A stretch of 46,432 nt of DNA from an uncultured Prevotellaceae bacterium (GCA_946534585.1 CAMNCV010000148.1:1-46432), one strand, 5' to 3'; counted from the stretch's first letter, positions 32,657 to 41,803 are shown. Notes: generated by a model not told the origin, from the letters alone. A program made the numbers and translations.

Positions 32657-35590
32657 ATGAGTTATTTATTTACGAAAAGGAAACCATCGGCTCTGCTTGC
32701 TGCTGTTTCCTTACTGCTATTCTTTAATTGTTCTATCCTTCAGACCCAGGCTCTCAATTACGAGAGCGTGGCGGGCGACCCGATGCAGACGCGCATCTAC
32801 ACGCTGAAGAATGGACTGAAGGTCTATCTCTCAGTAAACAAGGAGAAACCACGCGTAACGGCCCACATTGCCGTCAACACTGGCTCGCGCAACGATCCCG
32901 CCGAGACCACCGGACTGGCACACTATCTGGAGCACCTTATGTTTAAGGGTACAAAGCAGTTTGGCACTACCAACTACGAGGCAGAAGCACCGCTGCTCAA
33001 GAAAATCAGTGACCTTTACGAAGAATACCGCACACTGACCTGCCCCACGGCACGCAAGGCCAAGTATCACGAAATTGACAGTGTGTCGCAGCTTGCGGCA
33101 CAGTACAACATACCCAATGAGTACGACAAGATGATGTCAATCATCGGTTCGCAGGGGACTAACGCCTTTACATCGTACGACGTGACGTGCTACGTGGAGG
33201 ATATTCCTGCCAACGAGATTGAGCGTTGGGCCATGTTGCAGGCTGACCGCTTTCAGAATATGGTGATGCGAGGTTTCCATACTGAGCTTGAAGCCGTATA
33301 TGAGGAGAAGAACATTTCCATGACTAAGGACAGCCGAAAGGCCGTGGAGGCTCTGCTGCGCAAGCTCTTCCCTACCCACTCCTACGGTATGCAGACCACC
33401 ATAGGTACGCAGGAGCATCTGAAAAATCCTTCGCAGGTCAACATTCAGGCCTACTACGATAAGTATTACCGTCCGAACAACGTGGCTATCTGCATGGCGG
33501 GAGACCTTGACCCCGATAAGACCATAGAGATATTGGAGAAGCATTTCGGTTCATGGAAGCCTGGTAACGATGTCACTCCGCGGCAGTTTCCTGAGCAACC
33601 CGCAATAGAAGCTCCGCAGGACACTACCGTGCTCGGTCTGGAAACGGAGAATATCATGCTGGGATGGAGACTGAAAGGAGCCTCATCGCTGCAAAACGAC
33701 ACGATAACAATGATTGACATGCTGCTCAGCAATGGCGACGTAGGCCTCATCGATGTTGACATCAACCAAAAGATGAAGTGCCTTGGCGCCGGCAGCGGTG
33801 TGTGGGAACTGAAGGACTATAGCATTTTTCTGTTTCAAGGCACGCCTAACGAGGGACAGACGCTCGACGAAGTACGCGAGCTTATGCTTGGCGAACTGGA
33901 GAAGATTAAGCACGGACTGTGGGACGAACATCTCATAAAGAGCATCGTAGAGAATGAGCGCATGAGCCTGCTCAACAACCTTGACAACAACCGCAGCCGC
34001 GTAGAGCAGATGGTTGATTGCTACATCTATGGCACTCCGTGGAGCCAGCAGGTAGAGAAACTCAACCGCATGGAGCGACTAACCAAGGCCGACCTCATGA
34101 CGTGGGCGCAACGCAATCTGTCAAATGGCTACGTGTGCGTTTACAAGAAGAAAGGCGAAGACAGCTCCATAGTGAAGATTGACAAGCCTGAGATTACTGC
34201 CATACCGAGCAATCGCGACCTGCGCAGCCACTTTATTGAGCAGTTTGAAAAGATACAGGTAGAGCCTATTCATCCCGTATTCGTTGACTTCTCACGCGAT
34301 ATGCAGCAAGCAACGACAAAGAAAGGACTACCCATACTATACAAGAAAAACGAGCAGGACGAGCGTTTCACCCTGCAGTATCGCTATGAGTTTGGCAGCG
34401 ATGCCGACAATCGCTACGACGTAGCAGAGGATTACATGGAACTTATCGGCACGAAGAAGCTGTCGCTGGAGCAGATTAAGCGCAATTTCTTCGACATTGC
34501 CTGCTCTTACAGCTTCTCTGTTGACGACAAGACTATGTCGTTTACATTGTCTGGACTGCAGAAGCACATGCCCAAGGCTATGCAAATGCTCGATGAAATC
34601 ACTGCTACGCTACAGCCCGACAATGAGGTTTACAGCCAGTACATTGACCAAGTACAAAAGTATCGTGCGGAGATGCGCACCAATCAGTCTAATTGCTACG
34701 CCGCACTCGTACAGTATGGCTTGTATGGCAAGCAGTCGCCAACGCTCGATGTAATGTCAATAAGCGAGATGCGCAATACTGACCCACATGAGTTTACGGA
34801 TTTAATCAAAGGACTGTCTTCGCTGAAGCATACCGTGCTTTACTGGGGCCCTGCTGACATATCTGACGTGGCAACGCTCATAGACAGGAACCATAAGACA
34901 CCAAAGCACCTTGCCGACGTGCCAGCAAACAAGATGCGCACGCGCCTTACCACTCCAAGCAATGAGATATTCATCGCTCCTTATGACGCTAAGAATATCA
35001 ATATGCGTATGATTAGCAATGAAAATCGCCCACTGTCTCTCGACAATGAACCTCTCGTCTGTCTTTTTAACGAGTACTTCGGCGGTTCCATGAATGCTAT
35101 CGTATTCCAAGAACTGCGCGAGGCTCGCGGTCTGGCTTATAACGCCTGGGCATCATACGTTACGCCTGATCGTAAGGATGACACTGAGTATTACCAGCAG
35201 CATATCATATCGCAGAACGATAAGTTGACCGACTGCATACGCGTATTCCGTGAAATCACCGACTCACTGCCGGAGTCTTCCAATCTGTTCAACACCGCAC
35301 GACAGGGTCTGATGAAGTCCATTGCGGCCCACCGCACTACAAAGATGGGGGTACTTAACAAATACCTCAGTGCCAAGAAACTGGGCATAGACTACGACAT
35401 CAACCGTACGCTCTTTGAGCGCATACCCCAACTCCAGCTCTCTGACCTCATCAACTTCGAGCAGCAGTACATCAAGGGCAAGCCTCTGCGCTACCTTATC
35501 CTCGGCAATGAGACGGAACTCGACATTCCCTCACTTGAGAAGATAGCGCCCGTCAAGCGTCTGTCGCTTGATGATATCTTCCCCAACTGA
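32657..35590 (+). CDS. Exported M16 family zinc metallopeptidase
   Basis: A 977-residue protein. Residues about 10-33 form an export signal. The inverted zinc motif HYLEH is at 89-93 (GLAHYLEHLMFKGTK), with the distal glutamate in AVYEEKNIS about 75-125 residues later, as in pitrilysin/PqqL-type enzymes. The length fits four M16 half-domains; the second half carries the usual inactive-domain arginine/tyrosine region (FQELREARGLAYNAWASY). It probably degrades peptides in the periplasm. It is transcribed alone from a strong promoter; a perfect 16-bp stem terminator follows. Confidence 0.9.
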   Translation: MSYLFTKRKPSALLAAVSLLLFFNCSILQTQALNYESVAGDPMQTRIYTLKNGLKVYLSVNKEKPRVTAHIAVNTGSRNDPAETTGLAHYLEHLMFKGTKQFGTTNYEAEAPLLKKISDLYEEYRTLTCPTARKAKYHEIDSVSQLAAQYNIPNEYDKMMSIIGSQGTNAFTSYDVTCYVEDIPANEIERWAMLQADRFQNMVMRGFHTELEAVYEEKNISMTKDSRKAVEALLRKLFPTHSYGMQTTIGTQEHLKNPSQVNIQAYYDKYYRPNNVAICMAGDLDPDKTIEILEKHFGSWKPGNDVTPRQFPEQPAIEAPQDTTVLGLETENIMLGWRLKGASSLQNDTITMIDMLLSNGDVGLIDVDINQKMKCLGAGSGVWELKDYSIFLFQGTPNEGQTLDEVRELMLGELEKIKHGLWDEHLIKSIVENERMSLLNNLDNNRSRVEQMVDCYIYGTPWSQQVEKLNRMERLTKADLMTWAQRNLSNGYVCVYKKKGEDSSIVKIDKPEITAIPSNRDLRSHFIEQFEKIQVEPIHPVFVDFSRDMQQATTKKGLPILYKKNEQDERFTLQYRYEFGSDADNRYDVAEDYMELIGTKKLSLEQIKRNFFDIACSYSFSVDDKTMSFTLSGLQKHMPKAMQMLDEITATLQPDNEVYSQYIDQVQKYRAEMRTNQSNCYAALVQYGLYGKQSPTLDVMSISEMRNTDPHEFTDLIKGLSSLKHTVLYWGPADISDVATLIDRNHKTPKHLADVPANKMRTRLTTPSNEIFIAPYDAKNINMRMISNENRPLSLDNEPLVCLFNEYFGGSMNAIVFQELREARGLAYNAWASYVTPDRKDDTEYYQQHIISQNDKLTDCIRVFREITDSLPESSNLFNTARQGLMKSIAAHRTTKMGVLNKYLSAKKLGIDYDINRTLFERIPQLQLSDLINFEQQYIKGKPLRYLILGNETELDIPSLEKIAPVKRLSLDDIFPN

Positions 35591-35655
35591 TTTCGATGAT
35601 ATAGCAGACTGCACGCTGCAACATCGTAGCTGACATTGCTGGTCTGTCAAGACAT

Positions 35656-35691
35656 AAAAAAAACACTGTGTATGAACACAGTGTTTTTTTT
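35656..35691. terminator. Bidirectional terminator between the M16 gene and xylA
   Basis: Perfect 16-bp stem (eight A, ACTGTGT-type core, eight T) with loop ATGA; T-runs on both strands. Confidence 0.9.
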
Positions 35692-35710
35692 CGTAATCTG
35701 TTATTATTCC

Positions 35711-37027
35711 TTATTTTGCATACAGTGCTACAATTGTCTCGTAGAGTTCCTGCTTGCCTGAGGTCTGCTTTGGCTCGCCTACCTTCTTGCCGTATTCGTA
35801 AACCTGCTCCAGTGTGAGCTTGCCATCCTCGAAGTCCTTACCCATACCGCTGTCGAATGAAGCATAGCGATCCTTCAGCATCTGCGGTATTGGCGATTTC
35901 TCCATTATCTCTACTGCATTGAGCAGTGCACGTGCACATGCGTCCATACCTGAGATATGAGCGATGATGATATCCTCAAGGTCGGTAGAGTTACGACGTG
36001 TCTTAGCGTCGAAGTTCGTACCACCGGTGCCGAGACCGCCGTTGCGTACAATCTGCATCCAGGCCTGTGTCAGCTCGAAGTTGTCAATTGGGAACTGGTC
36101 GGTATCCCATCCGTTCTGAGCGTCGCCACGGTTTGCATCGATAGAGCCGAGCATACCGTTGTCAACAGCTACTGCCAGTTCGTGCTCGAAGGTGTGGCCA
36201 GCCAGTGTAGCATGGTTAACCTCGATGTTAACCTTGAAGTCCTTATCAAGACCGTGGCTCTTCAGGAAGCCGATGACGGTCTCTGTATCTACATCATACT
36301 GATGCTTTGATGGTTCCATTGGCTTTGGTTCAATGAGGAATGTACCCTTGAAGCCCTTTGAGCGAGCGTAGTCACGCGCCATGCCGAGCATGGTAGCCAT
36401 ATGCTCTTTCTCACGCTTCTGGTCTGTATTGAGAAGGCTCATGTAACCCTCACGGCCACCCCAGAATACGTAGTTCTCTGCACCGAGCTTGATGCCTGCG
36501 TCGATGGCGTTCTTTATCTGAACGATAGCGCGTGCTACTACGTCGAAGTCTGGGTTTGTAGAAGCACCGTTCATATAGCGAGCGTTGCCGAATACATTGG
36601 CTGTTGACCACAGCAGCTTGATGCCTGTCTCCTTCATCTTCTCCTGAAGGTAGTCGGTGATAGCCTTGAGGTTTGCCTCATACTCCTCTACGCTGTTGCC
36701 CTCTGAAACGAGATCTACATCGTGGAAGCAGAAGTATGGTATGCCGAGCTTCTGCATGATTTCAAATCCTGCATCGGCCTTGTTCTTTGCTATCTCAACA
36801 GCGTTAGCGCCCTTATTCCAAGGGAATGTCTTTGTGCCGCCGCCGAACTGGTCAGCGCCCTCTGCGCACAGTGTGTGCCACCATGCCATAGCGAAACGCA
36901 TCCAGTCCTTCATTTTCTTACCTGCTACTACACGCTCAGCATCATAGTAGTGAAATGCCATAGGGTTCTTTGACTCTGGACCCTCGAATGGAATCTTACC
37001 AATCTCTGGAAAATACTCTTTTGCCAT
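35711..37027 (-). CDS. xylA: Xylose isomerase (class II)
   Basis: A 438-residue protein converting D-xylose to D-xylulose with two divalent metals. Catalytic pair H102 and D105 in FCFHDVDL; metal-binding EPKPMEPSKHQYD and VNHATLAGHTFEHEL; WGGREGY and DANRGDAQNGWDTDQFP signatures. The N-terminal insert (residues about 1-40) marks class II. The gene normally sits beside xylB; here a 529-bp inverted-repeat element carrying a broken gene is between them. A perfect 21-bp palindrome (TTCAAAAAAA, G, TTTTTTTGAA) lies 3 bp before the ATG, where the ribosome-binding site should be, and no Shine-Dalgarno is visible. Confidence 0.96.
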   Translation of the reverse strand: MAKEYFPEIGKIPFEGPESKNPMAFHYYDAERVVAGKKMKDWMRFAMAWWHTLCAEGADQFGGGTKTFPWNKGANAVEIAKNKADAGFEIMQKLGIPYFCFHDVDLVSEGNSVEEYEANLKAITDYLQEKMKETGIKLLWSTANVFGNARYMNGASTNPDFDVVARAIVQIKNAIDAGIKLGAENYVFWGGREGYMSLLNTDQKREKEHMATMLGMARDYARSKGFKGTFLIEPKPMEPSKHQYDVDTETVIGFLKSHGLDKDFKVNIEVNHATLAGHTFEHELAVAVDNGMLGSIDANRGDAQNGWDTDQFPIDNFELTQAWMQIVRNGGLGTGGTNFDAKTRRNSTDLEDIIIAHISGMDACARALLNAVEIMEKSPIPQMLKDRYASFDSGMGKDFEDGKLTLEQVYEYGKKVGEPKQTSGKQELYETIVALYAK

Positions 37028-37029
37028 TT

Positions 37030-37050
37030 TTCAAAAAAAGTTTTTTTGAA
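37030..37050. repeat. A/T palindrome at the xylA start
   Basis: TTCAAAAAAA / TTTTTTTGAA with a single central G. It is directly upstream of the xylA ATG and abuts the terminal repeat of the neighbouring element. Confidence 0.7.
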
Positions 37051-37576
37051 GTGAAAAAATGAAAGAGTGAAAAGTGAAAGAGTGAATTACCATATCTTCA
37101 CTCACAGTTTCAATCATTCACTTCGTGGTTATTAATTATTAAATGAATTATTTTTAGCTGTTTTAAGTATTGCTATCAACATCATGACAATCTCATTTAC
37201 ATCATTGTAAATAGATTCGTATGTTCTGTCGTCTATATAATTTGTTTTATGTAATAAAGTAATCCAATTGCGAGATTCGTTCGCTTCTTTGAGTGCAATT
37301 TGCATTTTGCAGATGAAATCAGCATGACTTATTGCATATTGGGCTTCAGAGATATTTGCCTGAATAGAAGTACCGCTTCTGTATAGTTAATCTGAAATTC
37401 TATGTTCATTCTTACTCTTTACAAGGTACTTATGGGCGTTTGTCACTCTAACTGCAAAGTTAAGTGCTTTATCTAATACTCTGTTTTTGTCCATTATTGC
37501 ATACTACAAGCCTGTTTACGCTGCAGAAAAAGCGTAATCCACTTTTTCACTTTTCATTTTATCACCCTATCACTTC
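37048..37576 (-). mobile_element. Putative small element with 37-bp imperfect terminal inverted repeats
   Basis: The left end (37048-37084) and right end (37540-37576) are inverted copies of equal length (37 bp), matching at 29 of 37 positions by hand alignment. Both are made of GTGAAA/GAGTGAA simple words. The 529-bp unit carries one gene, a broken four-helix-bundle protein. It ends 1 bp after the xylB stop and 20 bp before the xylA start. No target duplication could be defined and no transposase is encoded, so mobility is inference. Confidence 0.5.
37132..37494 (-). pseudogene. Four-helix-bundle protein (S23/IVS-encoded type), broken by a nonsense codon
   Basis: On the minus strand, ATG 37494 to TAA 37132 reads 120 codons matching the small four-helix-bundle family known from 23S rRNA intervening sequences and related to DGR accessory Avd proteins. 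It begins MDKNRVLDKALNFAVRVTNA and continues LYRSGTSIQANISEAQYA, KMQIALKEANESRNWITLL and VNEIVMMLIAIL. Codon 36 (37387-37389) is TAA between RISD and LYRSGTS; the family usually has Q-L-x-RSGTS here, so one C-to-T change (CAA to TAA) explains it. The rest of the frame is intact, suggesting recent decay, a sequencing error or readthrough. It is flanked by inverted simple repeats and lies between xylB and xylA. Confidence 0.8.
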
Positions 37577-37577
37577 T

Positions 37578-39056
37578 TTACAGTCTCGCCTTCCAACGCA
37601 GGTATGCCTCCTGGTATTCTGCGGCATTGGTTGTGTCTGGCTCTATCGTAGCTATACGCTTTAGGGTTGAGAATGCCTCTACATTGTCCTTGTATATGCC
37701 TGCACCTATTCCCGCACCCTTTGCTGCACCTACAGAACCGTCGGTCTCAAGAAGTTCGATGGTTGCTCCGGATGTTGATGCCAGTGTATCACGGAATATC
37801 GGTGAAAGGAACATATTTGCCTTGCCTGCGTGTATCTTCTTTATGTCCATTCCCATGCTGCGCATTATCTCCATACCATAACAGAAAGAGAATACTATGC
37901 CTTCCTGTGCGGCACGCACGATATGCGAACGGTTGTGCTTATTGAAGTTAACGCCTTTTATCTGGCATCCTACTTCCTTATTCTCCAATACTCGCTCTGC
38001 GCCATTGCCAAATGGTGTTATGATAACGCCGTCGGCACCTATCGGTGCTTGCGCAGCGAGGTCGTTCATCTCTGGATATGACAAATCCGGTGTTATGTTA
38101 CGGTGTACCCATGCGTTGAGGATGCCCGTACCGTTGATGCAGAGCAGCACGCCGAGACGGTCAAGCTCTGTGGTGTAGTTCACGTGTGCGAAGGTATTCA
38201 CACGGCTCTTCGGGTCGTAGTTCACCTCGCCTAATACTCCATACACAACGCCGGAGGTTCCTGCTGTCGAGGCTATCTCACCTGGGTTGAATACATTCAG
38301 TGACAGAGCATTGTTTGGCTGGTCACCGGCACGGTAACTTATCGGTGTTCCCTCTGCCAGACCTGTCTCCTCTGCGGCTGCCTTGCTCACCTCGCTCTGC
38401 ACGGCAAACGTTGGTACTATGTCAGCTATCATATCATCATGGAAGCCGTAGTAGTCGAAAAGGAACTTGGCTGGCTTCTTCTCCTTGAAGTCCCACATCA
38501 TGCCTTCTGACAATCCGCTGATGGTAGTGTTTATCTCGCCACTGAGTTTCATCGCGATATAGTCACCAGGAAGCATCACCTTGTATATACGGCTGAATAG
38601 CTCTGGTTCGTTTTCCTTTACCCACGCTAACTTGGCTGCCGTGAAATTACCTGGTGAGTTAAGCAAGTGGGTAAGACATTGTTCACTGCCAAGGGCTCCG
38701 AAGGCCTTGTCGCCGTATGGCACGGCACGCGAGTCACACCAGATGATAGAATCGCGCAACACCTCGCCTTGCTTATCTACACATACCAGTCCATGCATCT
38801 GATATGATATGCCTATGGCCTTGATGTCGCTGCCACTCACTCCGGCATCTGACATTATCTTCTTCAAAGCCAACTTGGCATTCTGCCACCACATATCTGG
38901 TGCCTGCTCTGCCCAACCGGCTTTCAGTGCCTTGATGGGTGCTTCGCTCTCCGGATAAAATGCCGTGGCTGCCATCTGCCCTGTTTCTACATCTACAAGT
39001 GATGCCTTTACGCTTGATGAGCCGACATCAAAACCCAGTAAATATTGTTTTGTCAT
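37578..39056 (-). CDS. xylB: Xylulokinase (FGGY family)
   Basis: A 492-residue kinase phosphorylating D-xylulose to xylulose 5-phosphate. N-terminal phosphate motif FDVGSSSVKASLVD; QMHGLVCVD; the catalytic-base region YRAGDQPNNALSLNVF; ATP-binding TAGTSGVVYG and, near the end, TDGSVGAAKGAGIGAGIY. Normal length. Own promoter at 39106-39137. It is upstream of xylA on the same strand; they probably formed an operon before the intervening element, and may still be co-transcribed. Confidence 0.93.
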   Translation of the reverse strand: MTKQYLLGFDVGSSSVKASLVDVETGQMAATAFYPESEAPIKALKAGWAEQAPDMWWQNAKLALKKIMSDAGVSGSDIKAIGISYQMHGLVCVDKQGEVLRDSIIWCDSRAVPYGDKAFGALGSEQCLTHLLNSPGNFTAAKLAWVKENEPELFSRIYKVMLPGDYIAMKLSGEINTTISGLSEGMMWDFKEKKPAKFLFDYYGFHDDMIADIVPTFAVQSEVSKAAAEETGLAEGTPISYRAGDQPNNALSLNVFNPGEIASTAGTSGVVYGVLGEVNYDPKSRVNTFAHVNYTTELDRLGVLLCINGTGILNAWVHRNITPDLSYPEMNDLAAQAPIGADGVIITPFGNGAERVLENKEVGCQIKGVNFNKHNRSHIVRAAQEGIVFSFCYGMEIMRSMGMDIKKIHAGKANMFLSPIFRDTLASTSGATIELLETDGSVGAAKGAGIGAGIYKDNVEAFSTLKRIATIEPDTTNAAEYQEAYLRWKARL

Positions 39057-39105
39057 TGTTTTGGTTATTTGTACTAAATTATCTATCGATTGACTTAATC
39101 TTTCG

Positions 39106-39137
39106 CAAAGTTAACAAATTTTCTTGTTCCTTACAAA
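39106..39137 (-). promoter_or_regulatory. Promoter of xylB
   Basis: Minus strand TTTG (39134-39137), 20 bp, TAACTTTG (39106-39113), about 50 bp before the ATG at 39056. Confidence 0.78.
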
Positions 39138-39141
39138 GAAG

Positions 39142-39182
39142 TATAGGTGAAAAATGTTTAAATGAAACATTTTTCACCTATA
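39142..39182 (-). terminator. Terminator overlapping the end of nadD
   Basis: Perfect 18-bp stem TATAGGTGAAAAATGTTT / AAACATTTTTCACCTATA with a 5-nt loop. The nadD stop codon (39174-39176) lies inside the stem. Confidence 0.75.
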
Positions 39183-39752
39183 GAATGAATATTTCTCCAT
39201 CTCTGTTACCACTGCATCAGGCACTATCTTTGACAAATCGTCTCCTTTTCGTATCATCTGACGTACCTCTGTACTCGATACGGGGAACAGCGGAAGATTA
39301 TACACCATCACTTTCTTTGCATCTTTTGGCGGTTTTCTAACCTCCTCACCACTTCGAGGATATACCGCTATTTCATACTCGCGCAGTATTTCCTCGTGGT
39401 GTGCCCAACGGTCGAAGCGTTCCCAGTTATCGCCTCCTATGATAAGCACGAAATCATTATCAGGATAGTCATGTCGCAGGTGTTGAAGAGTGTTCCATGT
39501 GTATGATGGTCTCGGCAAGTGAAACTCATAGTCACATGCCTTCAGTTGCGGTTCTCTTTCCAGTGCTGCCTGCGTTAAGCGCAGGCGGACATCCTCTGGA
39601 GCAAGTTCCGTCGATTGTGCCTTCAATGGATTTTGTGGCGATACCATGTACCACACTTCATCGAGTTGTGCTTTACGCAACATGGCTCGCCCCAAATTCA
39701 CATGTCCGTTATGTATGGGGTTAAACGACCCCCCGAATATTCCTATCCGCAT
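39174..39752 (-). CDS. nadD: Nicotinate-mononucleotide adenylyltransferase
   Basis: A 192-residue protein. It joins nicotinate mononucleotide to AMP in NAD synthesis. Motifs: GGSFNPIHNGHVNLGRAML (HxGH nucleotidyltransferase site, about 7-25), YMVSPQNPLK, FVLIIGGDNWERFDRWAHHEEIL and the C-terminal PVSSTEVRQMIRKGDDL. Normal length. The last codons and the stop are encoded by one arm of the downstream hairpin. The FISUMP-like gene upstream ends 75 bp before its start. Confidence 0.95.
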   Translation of the reverse strand: MRIGIFGGSFNPIHNGHVNLGRAMLRKAQLDEVWYMVSPQNPLKAQSTELAPEDVRLRLTQAALEREPQLKACDYEFHLPRPSYTWNTLQHLRHDYPDNDFVLIIGGDNWERFDRWAHHEEILREYEIAVYPRSGEEVRKPPKDAKKVMVYNLPLFPVSSTEVRQMIRKGDDLSKIVPDAVVTEMEKYSFYR

Positions 39753-39826
39753 TTTAAAAGTAATATATCATATAATCTGCCATGAACCACGATTTCTGTG
39801 CAATACCATAAATTATGAACTCTGGA

Positions 39827-41509
39827 TTATTCCACATACACTGGTCGTATGGTAAAGCCATAGTAACGTGATTTTTCTGCAATCGAACCTGACGAGAAGT
39901 CAAGACACTTGCCATTGCTCGGGTTCGTCTCGGAAATACAATGTCCCCAATAGCGTCCTACCGTACCGGCGCTGCGCAACAAACCATTATATCGGTAGCC
40001 AGCTGCTGGAAGGAATATGGTATTACCGTTCGGTCCTATTACTTCATAGCCTGCTACTCCGTCATATTTCGCATTGCCCTTTGCCTGTATGCGCCATGTG
40101 CATTTCTCACGGAGTTCTATTATCTCGTCGCACGTCGGGATGCGCCACTTGGCACCCCAGTTTATTATTGCAGCATCATCATCGGGTTCTATCCTTATTA
40201 TGTCGTCTTTAACGCCATATTCTTCATTGGTACAGTATTTGGTCAGTTTGTTGTAGCTGCCGTTGCAATAGCCGTAGTTTGCCCAGTTAAATAATGTGGC
40301 ACCTTCATTATATCCCGTTGTAGTACCCCATGCGAAATAGTCACCGTATTCTACTGGGGTGCTGGCACCAATATTACATGTTGCCCACTTTATGCTCAGT
40401 CCCAAATCTACGTACTCGCGAGTGTCTGAACTCTCTACTACAAACATCTTTATGTCTGAATAATGTGGTGTGCCGTCAATGATTGCGTATGCGCAATAAT
40501 ACCACGTGTCAACAGTCAACGGCAATGTCACCGTGTAATAGTTCTCATCATCTACCTCGCTGGCTTCTACGCAATAGTCATTGACCGTCGGTGTATCTAT
40601 TCTTGAATAGCATACGCCTATCTTAAGCGTCTTGTATGTGCCTATTCCCATATTGAGGGCTGAGACCACACTGAAGTTCTCTGGATTTATATCGCCTGTA
40701 GTCACTACCTTCTCACCTGTAGTGCGGAAGGCACTGGTCAGTCCGTAACTCACATATCCGTCCATTATGGCATAAGGGCGGTAGTAATATGTTGTGTCAC
40801 CGTTCAGTGCAGTCAGGTTTACCGTATAGTTGCCGTCATCATCACGATCCGTGCTGACTACAGTACCGTCGGATGTTGACGGATCTGCATTGGTACTGTA
40901 ACAGACTCCGTATGACAGCGTACTGTACTCAAGCGAACCAAGGCTCATGCTCGATGCTACCTTCGCACTGTAACTCGTAATGTTCATTGCCGTTCCCGTA
41001 GTGAAGCCTATACCTTGCCCCTCTGTGGTGAAACTATGTACTTTTCCATATATATATGTTCCACTCAGATTGATGAATGCTCGGTAGTAATAGGTCGTTG
41101 CCGGTGCAAGTTTTGACAATGCAATGTCATACTTTCCGTCACCGTCAACATCTGCAAAATCTACAGTCATCTGCTTCCCGTTACGTTTGGCTGGTGTTCC
41201 GTCTATGCAGTATATTATACCGATTGTAGTATTGCTCTCGTCTTTCTCCGCCAAGTCGTTTACCCATGCTGACACCGTTGCCGAATACACACCTATATCG
41301 CTCGAATCCCCTGTAGTGATGGGTTCCAGGAAATCATCATCTGTAGGCTCGTTATCTTCTATCACCCAGACAATGCTGTCAAGGTCATCTACGTAATGTT
41401 CTACTGTCATGCCGTTATTGAGACATAACACCATTTTATATTTCTGGGCAGATACCGATGTCAATGCCAGAAATATTGACAGTAGTATATATGACATCCT
41501 CGTTTTCAT
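39827..41509 (-). CDS. Secreted FISUMP-like protein with fibronectin-III-like repeats
   Basis: A 560-residue protein with a signal peptide (about 1-21). It shares its layout with the protein at 13578-14492: a small N-terminal module (KMVLCLNNGMTVEHYVDDLD followed by SIVW) and a C-terminal FISUMP-type domain (REYVDLGLSIKWATCNIGAS, WRIPTCDEIIELREKCTW, IFLPAAGYRYNG, YGFTIRPVYVE). Between them are three repeats of about 95 residues (for example LSKLAPATTYYYRAFINLSG, LTALNGDTTYYYRPYAIMDG, PLTVDTWYYCAYAIIDG), which read as fibronectin-III-like. It is a probable surface protein of unknown ligand. Three 28-bp tandem repeats lie 22 bp before the start codon. Confidence 0.72.
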   Translation of the reverse strand: MKTRMSYILLSIFLALTSVSAQKYKMVLCLNNGMTVEHYVDDLDSIVWVIEDNEPTDDDFLEPITTGDSSDIGVYSATVSAWVNDLAEKDESNTTIGIIYCIDGTPAKRNGKQMTVDFADVDGDGKYDIALSKLAPATTYYYRAFINLSGTYIYGKVHSFTTEGQGIGFTTGTAMNITSYSAKVASSMSLGSLEYSTLSYGVCYSTNADPSTSDGTVVSTDRDDDGNYTVNLTALNGDTTYYYRPYAIMDGYVSYGLTSAFRTTGEKVVTTGDINPENFSVVSALNMGIGTYKTLKIGVCYSRIDTPTVNDYCVEASEVDDENYYTVTLPLTVDTWYYCAYAIIDGTPHYSDIKMFVVESSDTREYVDLGLSIKWATCNIGASTPVEYGDYFAWGTTTGYNEGATLFNWANYGYCNGSYNKLTKYCTNEEYGVKDDIIRIEPDDDAAIINWGAKWRIPTCDEIIELREKCTWRIQAKGNAKYDGVAGYEVIGPNGNTIFLPAAGYRYNGLLRSAGTVGRYWGHCISETNPSNGKCLDFSSGSIAEKSRYYGFTIRPVYVE

Positions 41510-41530
41510 GGCGGTATTAGTTTGTGTATT

Positions 41531-41614
41531 ATTCTTGGTTTGTATAATCCTATGTGTTATTCTTGGTTTGTATAATCCTATGTGTTATTCTTGGCTCGGG
41601 TAATCCTGTGTGTT
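41531..41614 (-). repeat. Three 28-bp tandem repeats upstream of the long FISUMP-like gene
   Basis: Units at 41531-41558, 41559-41586 and 41587-41614. The first two are identical and the third has four differences. Each holds ATTCTTGG and ATAATCCTATGTG on the plus strand. They occupy the leader/promoter region of the minus-strand gene starting at 41509; no TAnnTTTG was found between them and the start. Confidence 0.85.
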
Positions 41615-41733
41615 TTTTCAGTGGTGTTTTCCAGTAGTATCTTCCAGCAGACTATTTCCACCACATGCTTCTGTAGTATCTTTCTGCTGCTTAGTACTTG
41701 ATTATCCTATAGTATCATTTTCTGAAAACAATA

Positions 41734-41754
41734 GCGGGGGCATCACGCCCCCGC
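41734..41754 (-). terminator. GC-rich terminator after the small peptide gene
   Basis: GCGGGGGC / GCCCCCGC stem with loop ATCAC; on the minus strand it is followed by TATTGTTTTC. A second small hairpin, TGCCC/GGGGCA, lies at 41766-41780. Confidence 0.75.
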
Positions 41755-41803
41755 CAGTTTTCAACTGCCCTTTCGGGGCATAAAAATTATGCTTTACTGA
41801 CGC

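Noticed and set aside
37453..37462. A TAACTTTG promoter match inside the four-helix-bundle gene
   Set aside because: It encodes conserved residues (LNFAV), so the match is explained by coding sequence, though use as an xylA promoter was not excluded.
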